DNA of 64,000 nucleotides from contig CM063287.1 in the NCBI GenBank assembly GCA_032173965.1, forward strand, positions 13,087,859 through 13,151,858, in the 5' to 3' direction. The notes beneath the pieces are model-generated. The model was given only the letters and a program-made list of their open reading frames with translations. It did no database searches and had not been told where the DNA came from. Within the stretch, counting starts at the first letter, position 1. Each line of letters opens with the position of its first letter. Of this stretch, positions 1-12,860 are shown one piece after another. Source of the DNA: Sitta carolinensis (lineage: Eukaryota > Chordata > Aves > Passeriformes > Sittidae). A program made the position numbers and the translations under genes.

Positions 1-2984
1 AATGATCTCATTTTAAGAGTACTGTGGTGTATCTTGATTAATAACATTAGTAAGCATGATGAATGGCCTCTTTAATGGTAACACAGAATTTATTGGCAAA
101 ATCCCTACTTCTACCAAAAAGGGTGGGAAGTAAAACACACAGCAGTTAGTAACTTGCAGAAACAGCTTAAGTAAACTCTCTGCTATGTATTTTGCATTTA
201 CATATCCTTGAAAATCCTTTGAGTTTTATTCTCATGCTCTTTTGGAAACCAGTAACAGGTATTACCTAATGGCGCAGCTCTAACCACAACAAAAGTCACT
301 TTGCAGTTGTCTGCAAAACAAGCTGAACTCTGCATGTGCTGTAAGAGGATGCAGTGTATTAAGGTCTTTCAAGAACATCGGTCCCATCCCCTTATGACCT
401 TTTTCAATATCCTCTTCATTTTGCCTTAATATCCTAAATGCTTCCCTTCTCCCATTACTCCATCTTACCCTCCCCCTCCTCCTCCCTTTTTAAGCCTGCT
501 CCAGCCTGCCCTAACTAATTTCCTTTTGGGCTGACAGATCAGAGGCCTTCCTACCACTGTTCCTTTTAGACCTGTGAAGCCCTCCTCGTAATCCTGCTGC
601 TTGTCCACAATTAATCTTTCCAGTTGCCACATTATTAACACTACCACCCACAGACAGAGGATGCCTGAGCACGGCTGGACACTCGCTCCCCACTGGAGCA
701 TCAAAGTTGTCAATCACACACTAGTCAGAAAGTTGCCTGCTGTCAACATCAGAGGATTTCATACTCTCCTACCCGCTGATCAAACATTTTTCTTCAGAAG
801 ATTAATTCCAAGTCCCCACCCATTTCCTCCCATATCCTCTTTCCCTTTTAGGTTTACTCAATGATCCATCTTCTGCATGGAAAAGGAAGCAGTGTATAAT
901 AGAAATCCTTTCAAAACAAAAGTTCAGCAAAACTAAATTTAAATCCCAGCTGTTATCAACCTCTTCCCCCCCGTGCAAGTTAAACACCTTAAAGAGCTTG
1001 GATTAGACCTAGTCACAAATGCCTTTCTTTGATCAAAGCCTCCAAGACTTTACACAAATATAATCACAAGGCAATGACTGCATCTAAGGAGCCTGAATTG
1101 ATTTGTTCTACTGTAACATATAGCATACAAAAACACCCGTTAGGCTTTTGACTTCCAAGACCATTCTTTTTCAACATCTATCAATCAAAAGCCAAGAATT
1201 TTAGCATCTTCTTAGTATTTTTTCAAGGTCATTAGATAAAAAGTTAACTTCTTGCATAGTATTTGCCTCCTCTTTTTAAAAAGTGTATCTCAGCTGCTTA
1301 CACTTAAAAGATGAAGGATACAAGAAATTCTCCAGCTCAGGTTCAATTTAATGAGTTGAAGTAACTATTACCACCTCTCCCTAATCATATGCCACATTCT
1401 AACATACTCATTTTTTATAAATTAAACCTTACTGCTCAAGTGGCTCGGTATCTTTCATTACAGTTAACAGAATCGGTCCCTAAAGGAGCACTTTAACATG
1501 CTAGCCACACAACAGTGAATGAAAGCAATACCCATTAATATAATCCAACAAGCAATCTATTCACTGTAAAACATAACGTTAGGTTTTAAAATAAGAATAA
1601 ATTCGTTTCAAATCACACGACAAAATAAATTCAATGTTGCTCAATCATGCTCATCCCTAAAATAGGTTTCTTAATGTTTTCTTGTCTCTTAGGTTGGTAC
1701 TAAAGAAAATCAAGAACTCAACAAAAGACCCCAGAAGTATAAAATAAAAAAGAAAAAAAAAATCTGCTGGCCTTGAATCCTAATCTGAGATTGGGAAAGT
1801 TAGTCCAAACAATTTTTATACATTCTACCTTACATTTCTCTGTCAACATTTTTACCTCCATATTCTGAGAACACACATGCTTGCCTTCTCTTCATTTACA
1901 CTATGCAGGATTCGATGGGCTCACACACTAGTTAACATAAATAATAAGGACAAAGCAAACCACAAATAAGTCTGTCATACCCCAAACCACAAAACTCTGC
2001 AACTGTTTTTAGAGAATTTTGAGTTGTCATAGACAACTATTCTTTGAAGTTCCTCGTGAAGTGAACCACAAATGAATTTTGAGATGCTAGGAGACGCTAA
2101 CCCTTTTCTAAGTCCCTACCTCACCAACACCCAAACATGACATTTATTGAATTTCACTCGTTGTCCAACAGTTCTGAAGGAGCGAAAGAGAAACATAGAG
2201 TTTTTAGAGATTACAGCATCAACAGAAGTTGCCAAAAGCATGGGTAAGTCAATGTGAGGGGAAGTACACTGACAATGTACCAGATTCCAAGGTTCCTTCA
2301 CTCATTCCCTGCAATATTTTTCAACCAATTACATCACAACTACAAAACATAGCAGTAGTAGAGTAAGTGCCAAGATTCCTGCTATGCTATGGCATAGCAA
2401 CAGTATGTAAGCTGCATACAAACACTGATGCAGAACTCAAACACACATTACATATGAGACTGTAACTCTTTACTTTTCATAGTCCTTTATTTTGAAATAA
2501 GCTAACTCAGAACTTCTCCTCCTCCTTTGGCCAATCTGATACCCATAGATTCTTCAAGAGCGAAGACAAAAGCATCAAGCTAAGTTGCTTTTCTAGATAG
2601 GGACTTCCAAGACTATTCCATAAATTAAGTCAGTAATGTAATAACATGACTTGCAAGCACATTCAGTGCTAATCAGAGGAATACAGAACCGTGTATACAT
2701 TTCACAGGCCAGGCATGATTGTTTGCGATGCCAGAGCACTTATTGTGCTTTGCAATTCATTCTGATACCTTCTGCTTGCCTCAGTTTTTTTAGGAATCAT
2801 GGAAAATATTGCAAAAAAATCAAAGCTAGATTCTAAAAAGTATAAGGTAACAGCACCTTAGTGACTGATGCTAAGTTGTGCTGACCTCCATACTTAACAG
2901 GCACAGGAATTAAGCAGTTGGAAGGTTAAAAATGCTTTCAAGGCATCTTCATTCTGCCATGTGGGAATACGAGTGAATTGCAGT
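1..2984. other. Gene-free AT-rich unique DNA
   Basis: No coding frame, RNA gene or recognisable repeat is supported here. The frames present are 61 to 89 codons, overlap on opposite strands and show no splice-site context. A pyrimidine-rich stretch lies at about 440-490 (C and T on the plus strand), and an A-rich stretch at 1741-1762. The palindrome CTTTGATCAAAG at 1027-1038 contains two overlapping TCF/LEF-like cores, but a 12-bp palindrome is expected by chance in a window this size. The stretch is non-coding, either intergenic or intronic. Confidence 0.6.
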
Positions 2985-3330
2985 TCAAACCTCTTGTCAC
3001 TCTATTCAGTCAGCAGAAGGGGGTGCTGCAGTGTAACCTATTTAAAATGCAAATAGAGTAACTTTTGTAGCAGCAGATTAAAACTAGCATTTTATTCACT
3101 TGGTATACCCACAGCATACTGAATGCTGGAATCAGACTTGTCACTGCACACCGCAGGTTATTAATAGAGCTCAGAATGGTGTTGCTAAATGTGCAAGTTA
3201 AAAGCAAATAAACAAAAATGGATTTATCTGTGGTATTTGTTCTGCTGGAGAATTCGGCAAGGCCTGCCTCACACTGCACACTTGTTTATCCAAGATCATT
3301 GAGGCTCAATTTCATTGTTTTCTTTTCTTT
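2985..3330. promoter_or_regulatory. Candidate conserved non-coding block with octamer motif
   Basis: A mixed-composition block within AT-rich flanks. It holds an exact octamer, ATGCAAAT, at 3047-3054 (the POU-factor site), just after the sequence AGGGGGTGCT near 3018-3027, which matches the right half of a CTCF core with a poor left half. CpGs occur near 3151 and 3253. There is no credible coding frame: the 89- and 108-codon frames run on opposite strands and lack coding character. The regulatory reading is inference from motif content and composition; it could equally be ordinary unique DNA. Confidence 0.2.
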
Positions 3331-4083
3331 TTTCTTTAATTATTTGATTGACAGCCACTTACCGCAGCCAGAGATCCTGGGATATGTGATCTATAACACT
3401 AATATTATAGAGAAAACCACATTTTTTTTCAACCTGGACAAATATATACATGAACAGGAAAGACTCTATGGTGCACAACTGCTACTCTCCAATAGGCCTT
3501 TCTGGACTCTCATGAACTACCAACACGAAAAACCACGAAGTTAAAGGGTTCAGCAGAAGCAAATCAACACATTGTGCTATGGCTTTACACTTCATCTTCC
3601 TACAATGTCAGGTGTCAGGGCAGGCAAATGGGTTTCCCCTTTATATTCAAGCCAATTCCTCTGTTCTTCATCTCGATCTCTCAGATTCATCAAAAATGCG
3701 ATTTAATTACATCTCCTCCCCTCCTCCCCCTCCCAGAAAGAGTGTAAACATGACTCCTTTTTATCTCCTGATACATCTGGACAAGTAGACAATGTGCTAA
3801 AACAAAATAAATCTGCCCTGACAGTCACATCAAAGGGTTCAGCTAGGGGCTTGCAGCTACTTAAGGCACAGGAATGTTGTTGCTAAGCATCGCTCTACAA
3901 CCTATCAGTCCCTTAAAGAAGAGCTTTTTTCTTTCAGAGGGAGATGAGGAAAGCTGGAGAGTGGGAACCAGACTGCAAAGGGAGATTGGGGATTTTGGAG
4001 GATTTTAAAGCTTAAAGTGAATTGTATGAAGAAAAGGGGGTTTGTTTTATTTTGTTTTGCCTCTTGACATACAGTCCACATTT

Positions 4084-4103
4084 GGGGGGGGGGGGGGGGG
4101 GGG
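4084..4103 (+). repeat. Poly(G) tract, 20 G
   Basis: Twenty uninterrupted G residues, followed by a purine-rich stretch to about 4128. Long G runs are much rarer than A/T runs in vertebrate DNA, can fold as a G-quadruplex and are length-unstable. The exact length in an assembly is unreliable. Confidence 0.9.
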
Positions 4104-6610
4104 AAGGAAAGTAGGGAAGGAAGAAGGGGTTAAAGCTTATTGATGAAACATCTTGTGAATTATCCCTTTGGATAAAACCAAGAAAAGTCTTTGATATTCT
4201 TTTTCAAATCCCTGTACTTAATGTAGATTTGAAATAGAAAGATTGTGACCAAAAGCAATAGGGCTGGGATACCAAGCCTGTTAAAAATATATTGTGAAAT
4301 TCATCCCATGCCCTGCTTTTCTGTCAAGCGTTTGATAAATATGTGTATGTTCCTGAAGAGGTGAAGCCTGGAACAATGTCCATAGCCAATAAACATGCTC
4401 TACGGAGAAAGGAAACTTTTGATACATATGTACATAGCACAATTTGATGCTCAATTTACTAGTGGAAACTGTTCCCTTTAGGGAAAAGGTACACTGAAAT
4501 CTTCAGTTGTCCACTCCGTGCCTTGCTGGACTTGATTGGCATGTTTAGTGCTTAGACCTCCAAAGGAAGGCAAAACCATGCTAAAACCAGATCTTAGGAC
4601 TCTGCTCATTCAAAACACAGACACAATTAAATGGACAGCTGAAAATTCTAATTATGGTCCCTCTCAAAGATGCAGAAACATATCCAAGGCAGAGAGATAA
4701 TCCAGTCTGGAAGGAGTTTAAGTTTCAAAGCTTAATTATCCCGAAGGTAAGAAAACCAGCAGTTTGGCTACAGCAACACTGGAGTGTTAACATATCTTCG
4801 GCTTTTAAAATCAGTTTTAAAAAATCCTCTTTCCTTTTTAAAAATTAAAGAAAGAAAACATGAAACGGACTCGTTCTACATGCAGGGTAACTATCAAGAA
4901 CATGAACAATTACTGAGTCCATGATATTACACAAATAAATAACACTTAGCATTATCTTCAGCACTACCATATTTATTAAAAAGTGACTGAGGGCTGCAGT
5001 AACCATTTTTATTGTCCCATACAGCTCTTATTTTCTAATTAAACAGAAGGTTATTTCCACTGCCAATGCAGCCATTTATCTTATTAGAGTGTTACATAAT
5101 ATTTTTTGCCAGCCAAGCCTGACTATAAAGTATTCTGTGTGGTGAACTGTGGCCCAACTTGCTTTCCTGTTTGGTAATCATAGAAATGGGCCATTTCATG
5201 CTGTGTTAATAAATAAACTTTTTGCAATTTCTCCTAAAACATGATAAAGCTTATACTTTGTCCTACCCTCTAGCTTCAATACAAGGGCAATGAGCTGTAT
5301 TATTAAAGATATAGGTCAAGCAAACCTGATGATTTCAATCCTGTGGGGTACTTTAGGAACTATTGTCATATTACTGAGATCATTCTGCTGTTCCTAATTA
5401 TTCCTCTTGGTTGCCTCACATTTCAAGTGATTTCTCTCACACTTATGTCAAAATTTATAAGCTACTCCCAGTAACAACACTACATTATTTCCTCACTTGT
5501 TAGGGTAATATAGGACAGAAAACTAGGAGAATGCTTTAATCTAGCTGACAAGGATAATGTAGTCTAGCAATGTAATAAACTTTGCATTCTACTACAAAGT
5601 TGTGGGTTTTCTCCCTACCATGAAACATTTCATATAGATAGACATCTTAGAAAAGCTAATTGCTACAATAACTTGCATATCCTCTTATCTGAGTTGCTTT
5701 TATCAGGAAAAATGTATCAGCATTAAAGCGTTCACTCCGATAGCTTGTGCATTCTTCTTATTCCCATAATTGCTATTCTGCAACATTCTGATGACTGTAC
5801 TGTAAAACTACATGCTGCTGAAGGAAACCTATTTCCAAGAAATCTGTGCATCACCCTAACAGTGCAAAACATTTGCAATTAACAGGCTGGGCTTTAACAG
5901 TGCTGTAACATATCTTGGGCTGACTGGCACAAAATTTTATTTGCACTAAGTAGCTTGAGACTGGGAAAACATAAAATCAACTTTATGTGATAGCTCCATG
6001 TTCTATAGTGGGTTTTTTTTAAGGATTTCAGAATGCAAGGAAAGCAGCCAGTGGAAAAGGTAGTCTAATGAAACATTTGAATTTTAAAGCCAGTGTGGGT
6101 ACTGCTTACTGTGGGAGCTAACCTGTTTCCTTTAGAACATCCTTAAGGTTACAAAATTAGGGCACCCTCCTCCACTACCCCTGCAGAAACAAACAAACAA
6201 AGCAAAAATCCCCAATAAACAAACTAAAACAAAATTCGAGTTAGAAAATGTCATATCAGTAACTCAAACATGATATCCATACTAATATTTCTAGGGATAA
6301 TTTTGGTGAATTAGTTTGTGCTAGCAATTTGCTGTTTGTCAAATGTCCAAAGGCTTTTAAAATGCTTTTAGTCAGCAACAAACTGGAAATAAACCCAGAT
6401 CACAATAATATGAGTCCAGAGCATCAAAACCATCAGATAATAAAATAGGAAAAGAAGCACTGGTCTATAATGGCAACCTTTAAAGAGACTTTTTCGAGAT
6501 AAATGAAAAACAGTATTTAACTGAACATGCACATAGAAAACAGAAAAGCGGCAAAGATGAAGCTAGTGTTGTCCCAGTCAGAAATACTCACCGACAGCGT
6601 TGTCAAGGGG

Positions 6611-6639
<29 letters not shown>
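6611..6639 (+). repeat. Poly(A) tract with one G
   Basis: Sixteen A, one G at 6627, then twelve A. It follows a GGGG. No AATAAA signal or retroposed body is recognisable immediately upstream, so it is treated as a simple homopolymer. Confidence 0.85.
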
Positions 6640-6641
<2 letters not shown>

Positions 6642-9447
6642 AAAATACCAATAATCTCTGCGTTTGCCTCTGTTCCTACTTCTGTCCCTTCTGTCTTCCT
6701 TTGAAGGGCTGATGACCTGACTGAAGGTAAACTTCACAAGGTTTGAGGTGTGTGGGTGGGGAGGGATCAAGAGGCAGGAACAATATCTTCTGAAGGCTTT
6801 CACTTCTGGATCCCAATTAGAAGAAGTGGAGTCTCTGCCATGGCCTGAAAGCTGCCAGGGTGAACTGTTCACACATTTGTAAAATGAGATTTCCCTCTTC
6901 TATGATGACTTCTGTCCCAAACATGTCCCAAGCATGTATGAAAGACACGCTTCGTCTCTTTTATCTTTTCAGCTACCATCTCTCAATATGTACAATTGTC
7001 TTGAATGCTGATGATTTTATAAGTGTGTCTGTGTTCAGATTTGTTTCCACAGTGGACAGCCACAAGAAGGTAATGCAACAGCCACATTTAAAAATTTTAA
7101 AGAAAGAACATTTAGGCCTTACCTTATAATTTCGGAATATAAATGCTGAAATTTTAGGGATATAAAGGATGCAATTAATCAATATCTTAGTAATTCATAA
7201 AGCATCTGCTTAGAAAACAGAAACAATCTCTGATGGAAATGGTTAACCACAAGAACAGGAATTAATTTTAGGATTTTCACAAATGAGTGCATGAGAGATA
7301 AGAAATCATACACAAAGGCATTAAACTACAAAAGACCAGTACTCCATCACTATATTTTTAACATAGTTTTTGGTGAATCAAAATAAACTAAAACCAATGG
7401 AAAACACGGACATTATAAAAAGAAAAGGCAAACAAAATAGTTATGGAAAATGTAATTATATCTATTTGTTAAAAGTCCAGTTTTGTAGAAACACAAAACT
7501 GGGATACAGAAAAAATTCTGTCCCAGCACTCATGCTTTAGGTTTTCTTAACTCCAAAATAATATCCTACATAAAGTAGTTCAGACCTGTCTGAGACCTCT
7601 GGTCCATGTTTATACATCATAAATGCCTAACAAGTGGGAGATGAACTGCCTAACATAGCCAACCTAACTAATGTTTATAATTTCTTCAACTTATTCATAA
7701 TTAATGTCCACTTGAAAGATACCTTCAATCCTGAATGAGAGGAGAGAAAAAACAGCAGGAGAATTGATGTATCTCAAAATGTGTTTTCCAAGCTCTGTGT
7801 GTGGACCTTTGAAGTTCAGTCTGGCCATTAAATACTGGAAAGTGAGGATTGCTTCCTTGAGGTTATTGATTTAATGAATACTGTCCTAAAATGCATTGGG
7901 TTCTGTCTCTTCAAGCGGCTTTCTATGCTCCCATTGAAGAAATGCTCTAACTGGTTGCCCCTATCCATAAAATCCAGAAAGCACTTAACAAAGTTTATCC
8001 CTCAACTCAAAAAACTGTTCCTCTGACTTTCTAAAACTTCAGGACATACTACAATTCAGAAATGAGGGGAAGGGTTTTTGTCAGACAGGGTAACTGCTCA
8101 TTTATAGGGCTGCTGAACTTTTCTTGGTTTCAGATGTTACCATGGTTACTTACACAGTTGATGTGCACTGAGCACTTCCAGTCTTGGCTAAAAAAAACTG
8201 CCATCTATGTATAGTCTGTCACAATTCTGGGAAATCTGTCCCAACAAATCAGCACTGCCATTAAAATTGTTCTTTTTTTCTACCCTGGGTGTATAAGCTT
8301 CAGTTGCAACAGCTGGTTCTTCTCATATCCACTGCCCATATTAGATGGAAACTCCGAATCTTATTCCTTGTGCTGCTGTTTGCTTGAAGTGCTACTATTG
8401 ACAAACTGTGATCAGCTCTTCACCCACCCTTGGCTAACCAGGATAGACAGAATTTCCTGGAATTTCTCCCCATAAGATGTCATCCAGTCTTCCAAGAAAT
8501 CATTTGCCTTTTTCCCTCCATTCTGTCTTCAGTGTCCCATCAACTTTCTAGAACCACAGACCTATCCAAATCTAAACATGGCATTCTAGTAGCTGTTGTA
8601 CTACTAAAAAGTACAATTATAATGTTTTAATTTCCCCTCTTACTCGATACCATAAAGAGTATCAGATGCATCTATTGAAATCTAATTGTTTTATGTTTTA
8701 TCTCGCTCATAAAAAGGTTACATAGCACCAGGCAAAATCCTGATCTCCACGAAAGCATATCCACTTTATCAACATAAAAATTGTTCAGTGGTATGTAATT
8801 CACTGAATATACACCATATTGAATTTGCACTATTCTAGCTCCTTAAACAAAATAATATATACCATGTTTGATCATTATATTACAAAATCTAATTGAAATC
8901 TTTGTTCTTATCAACAGTGCTTGGACTGACTGATGGGCTAAACAATCACATCTTTCTTCCTCTCCTCTTGTCATCTGTATCTCATTCTTTCCACCTGCAG
9001 CCTCTTGTCAATAAGATGACACTTTCAAACAAAGCATAAAATGACAGAATGTAACACATATATTGTGAATTGTAATATTGTCCATAGAAGTTGGAGGTAC
9101 TCTCATTTCATAACACTAGAAATATCAAAGGAACCCTGAAATTTACAGATAGAAGAGTGGGTCACTTAGCTGGGTGACTATAGGGTGTGGAAAGAATATT
9201 TTCCTTTTCCATACCCCAAATATAAAAATCTAGGTAGCAACAATACTGCTACTGCAGGCAGACAACTCGCAATTACTTCAGACAGTGTAAAACTACTAAG
9301 GAAATGGTAAGCTAAACAGAAAGAGAATATAAGCCTGGGTTATGTAGTGGGCAATTTCAAGAGCTGCTTGCATTCATGTTTGGAGTACAACCAAGTGCAT
9401 ACAATAACTGTGTAAAATGAAAATTATTCCATTGTATTTAAATAAAT

Positions 9448-9702
9448 CACAGAACCACAGAACTAACTAGTCAGGTTAGAAAGGACATCTGGTCCCACCT
9501 CCCTGCTCCAACAGTCTTATCCCAGAGCACATGGCACAGGATTTGAGTATCCAGACAGTTTCTGAGTATCTCCAGTGAGGCAGACTCCACAGCCTCTCTG
9601 GACAATTTGTTCCACTGGTCAGTCATGTTCACATTAGAAAAGTTCTTCCTCATATTTAGTTAGTGCATCAGTTTCTGCCCATTGCCTCTTGTTCTAACAG
9701 AG
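9448..9702 (-). mobile_element. CR1 LINE fragment, 3' end, minus strand
   Basis: The plus strand opens with AATCACAGAACCACAGAA, the reverse complement of the (ATTCTGTG)-like 3' tail of CR1. It continues with recognisable CR1 3'-end sequence in antisense: the segments corresponding to a 'ggaacaaattgtccagagaggctgt'-type stretch near 9590-9615 and to '...catggcacagg...' near 9530 align in order with the usual CR1 3' region. The element is 5'-truncated, as most CR1 copies are, and ends at about 9700 where similarity fades; that inner boundary is approximate. A 60-codon antisense frame at 9471-9653 is a decayed end of the reverse-transcriptase frame (NQWNKLSREAVES-like), not a gene. The copy is old and substituted. 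Confidence 0.85.
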
Positions 9703-12559
9703 TTACTTTTTCCTGTTTTCCTGTGTTTAATGTTGCTGCTGTGTTTGGCTTCTGTTGGATCTTTTCTTTAATCTATTAATACAGAAGTGGAACATAGGGG
9801 TTGTAGTAGAAAATCGAATGTGCAGGTCTACTTTCTGGAACACTGAATGAATTGTTCTAAACCCAAAATTTCTCAGACACCATAATGAAACAAAATTGAA
9901 AGAGCCAGTTTTCATATCTGTCTCCTCTGCTCCAGTTATCCAGCTTCAGGTCTAGAATGACAAATAAATATTGTGTCAAATACCTTCAGACATTTAGATT
10001 TTTTTTTAAACAAATATTTCCAGATATAGCTATTCTAAAGCTTGTGGAAAAAATACTAGAAAATTATTATTAATATCATTTTGTAGTTTTAGCATTGGAC
10101 TTGAGTCTCAGCACTCATCTCATGTCATAAACTTTTTCATTAATTTTATCTCTATTGGCTGCAAAAATTATCAAAGTTAAACCCAAGATGACATATTTTG
10201 ACTAGTCACATCACAATTAATTTTCTATTATACATAACTTTAGATTAAGTTATTATAAACAGACTGATGCACCAAAAGTTTTACATTATGCAATGAATTT
10301 GCTCTAACAGTGTTATGTTAAAATCCAAACTGCTCAGTTCCTTAAAATGCAACTGTTGCACCTGGAGTTCACTTATTTTCTCTCATTAAAGTACCTTTAT
10401 GCTAAAAGATGCTCTTACTCCCCCCACCCCCATCATTCACCCCAGCTGAATCTGGCACTTTAGCTACGATATGATTTTATTACTCAGAAATACTTTATTA
10501 CTGCACCAAAACTTTACTTTCCACTTTTCCACTGTCTCACCTAATAGTGCAAGTTAAACCAAAAAATACCTGTTGATTCCATAGGCAGGAGATTACATGT
10601 TAATAGAGCAGGACGTACAGCAGAGCAGGGAAAGAAAAATGTCCTCAGCAATTTACATAGCTATATATATTGAATTTCTGGGTTTAATATTATTTACAAC
10701 ATTTCTTGCAATGCCATCATCACAAAGACTAACTGAGAAGTGTCCAGTTATGTAGCAAGTAAGTGTCTAACATTTTCTCTTTCATACTGCTCCCCAAGAG
10801 GAGCAAACAAAAGATGGTTCCTTTTCAACAATCTCACTTCCATGTGTTTTGGCTCAAGAGGACTGGAAGGCCTTTCCCTTGCTGGTAGACACCTGTGGGC
10901 TAGCACCATTTCATTAATTTCCTGTTGAAACAGGAAAGGAATGAAGTTTCTTCCCATTAGCATGATCCTTAAACTGTTGCATCATTTAGCAAATTATTCC
11001 TGTGTTAACACGTAGAGATTTAGGCATTTGTACTAAGCAGAACTGCAAGTGTATCAGTGTAAGAGAAAAAATACCTGTTCTAGGTTGGTTAAGTTGGTGA
11101 CTTGATTAAAGCTCTGCCATCGTCTATCGCATTTGGTTGTCTGAAATGTTATTATATATGTAAAATTCTTCAGCATCTTATTTTCTTACAGCTCCTAGTT
11201 TTCAGACTGTTCTGTGAAAATTAAAATTATTTTCTCTTTTCCAATAAAGCATGTCTCTGAAACCAAACTGCCAGGTGCTCCCCTGTGCTGGTGAAGGAAG
11301 CTAAAAGAAATGCTTTCTCAATCTGTTTATTATCTTATCTATCTTAAAAGAGGAGAAACAGTCAATTAAGAAATGGTTACTGTAGACGTGGTACTTAATG
11401 TATGAACAATTTACCTTCAAATTTCATCTGGAGGGGAAAAACCCGTTACACATTTGAACGTATTTTTAAATTTATATTCAGTTGTAACCAAACTCATCCT
11501 CTCTGATATGAACATACACAAACACAGGAACATCAGAAATCCACCTGGAGGCAGAAAACAGTCTTTCCCAGCTCAGCCATTTGAAATAAAAAGGCAATCA
11601 CCCTTCCACCATGACTGCTTTTACAGAGCCTCTTTCATCAGGCTCAGATTCATTCACAAAAAGAAGCACAGAGCTAAAGCAAGAAAGAGACTTTTCAGTG
11701 AAACCAACACTCATCTACTTAGTTTTCATCTTGTAGAATGTACTTTACTTCTTTTTCTCTAATTTTAATACTGTAGCATTAGATCATTTACTCCCTTTCT
11801 CATCTATAGAAGGGATTCTGCTTGTTTTAAGAACTTTTACAATTGTTTTAGTGAGTTCATCTTAAAAGAAGACTTTTCCAGCTTCACAGAACAAGGGGCA
11901 CATTCCTTCTGAATACTGGATACTTATCTAGAACAGCAAGGCCCATCTATCAAGTTAATATGGTTCCAAGATACATTCCCCAAATAATTATCATTAGAAG
12001 ACCGATGAAAAAAAATTATTTTTTTTCCATGCACTGCGGCTGCTTTCTGAAATAGCCCCACTTCAACAAAAATTAACCATGATAATAAAAACAAGGAAAA
12101 ATGCTGATTATAAGATGTTGGATGAAATGCATTACTTTTTTTTCTTTTTTTTTTTTTTTTTTCTTTTTTTCTTTTTTTTTTTTTTTGAAGGCAATAAACT
12201 TTGCATGATAATTGGTAAAAAAGAAAAACCCATTAAAAACCCACTTGGACTGAGAACTTCCTTGTAGCTTTAATCTTCTTAGCCCAACATTTAAGCCTGT
12301 TCTTACAAGATAGATGCTCTGAACTAAGTTTAAGCCTTCTCCTGAAGAGGACCTGATGCAACAGTCATAGGAGCTACTGTCATTTCATTTGTGTGCATGA
12401 GGTTCCTCAGAGACAATTTAGCCCAACAGATTAATTTTTGCTATGCATTATAGCTTTTCACTATATCCTGTGCTTTGCAATGGGTCTTACGCATCTAAAA
12501 TTAATTTATGATTCTAAAAGCTCACTGTTAAGCCAGGAAAGGCCGCTAGCAATGACTGG
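9703..12559. other. Gene-free AT-rich unique DNA
   Basis: No gene, RNA gene or recognisable mobile element. The open frames at 10740-10963 lie on opposite strands over the same bases, and the 102-codon frame at 11454-11762 is rich in lysine and serine with no splice context. A long T-rich tract at 12136 is listed separately. Confidence 0.55.
12136..12186 (+). repeat. Poly(T)-rich tract, 51 nt
   Basis: Fifty-one pyrimidines, all T except C at 12144, 12163 and 12171. Read on the minus strand it is a long A tract, but no polyadenylation signal or gene-derived body precedes it on that strand, so it is not a supported retropseudogene tail. Confidence 0.85.
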
Positions 12560-12860
12560 CAACTTTAAGAAAATCAGATTGTGATGTTCTGCCCAGCAGG
12601 AATGGTGTTGAGTTAATATTTAATGATTTACTAGTTCTACTTGACTGAGCTTGCACCCTGTAAATGGATCATATGATCATTGATCACAAGTTCCACTGTT
12701 TTGTTTCCGCACGGCGTGGAGCGAGGGCGTGTTGTCCAGTACCAGAGGCTCGTGGGCAGCCCTGTGTAAGACAAGGGCAGCTTACATGCAACAGGCACTT
12801 AATGGCTCATACCAGCAAGCCCTCAGCTGAGGGGAGCTCATGAGGCTGAATTTTAAAAAG
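12560..12860. promoter_or_regulatory. Candidate conserved non-coding block with CpG cluster
   Basis: Six CpGs fall within about 45 bp (12708, 12712, 12715, 12722, 12728, 12751), against a flank with very few. Just upstream is the palindrome GATCATATGATC (12667-12678), and GATCA occurs three times between 12667 and 12686. There is no coding frame and no recognisable transposable element. Retained CpGs in methylated vertebrate DNA suggest constraint or hypomethylation, so a regulatory role is plausible but inferred. Confidence 0.25.

Larger units (their letters stand above)
3331..9447. other. Gene-free unique DNA with simple-sequence tracts
   Basis: No gene or transposable element is recognised in this 6.1 kb, apart from the homopolymer tracts listed separately. 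A pyrimidine-rich run sits at about 3710-3737 and a CAAA-like stretch at 6184-6236. The stretch 5040-5230 is of more even complexity than its surroundings but carries no identifiable motif set. All open frames are under 110 codons; the lysine-rich one near 6527-6712 is simply a reading through the poly(A) tract. Confidence 0.55.

Noticed and set aside
1027..1038. CTTTGATCAAAG, paired TCF/LEF-like palindrome
   Set aside because: About sixteen 12-bp palindromes are expected by chance in 64 kb; no supporting context.
12136..12186. 51-nt T-rich tract considered as the tail of a minus-strand retrocopy
   Set aside because: No polyadenylation signal or gene-like body on the minus strand next to it.
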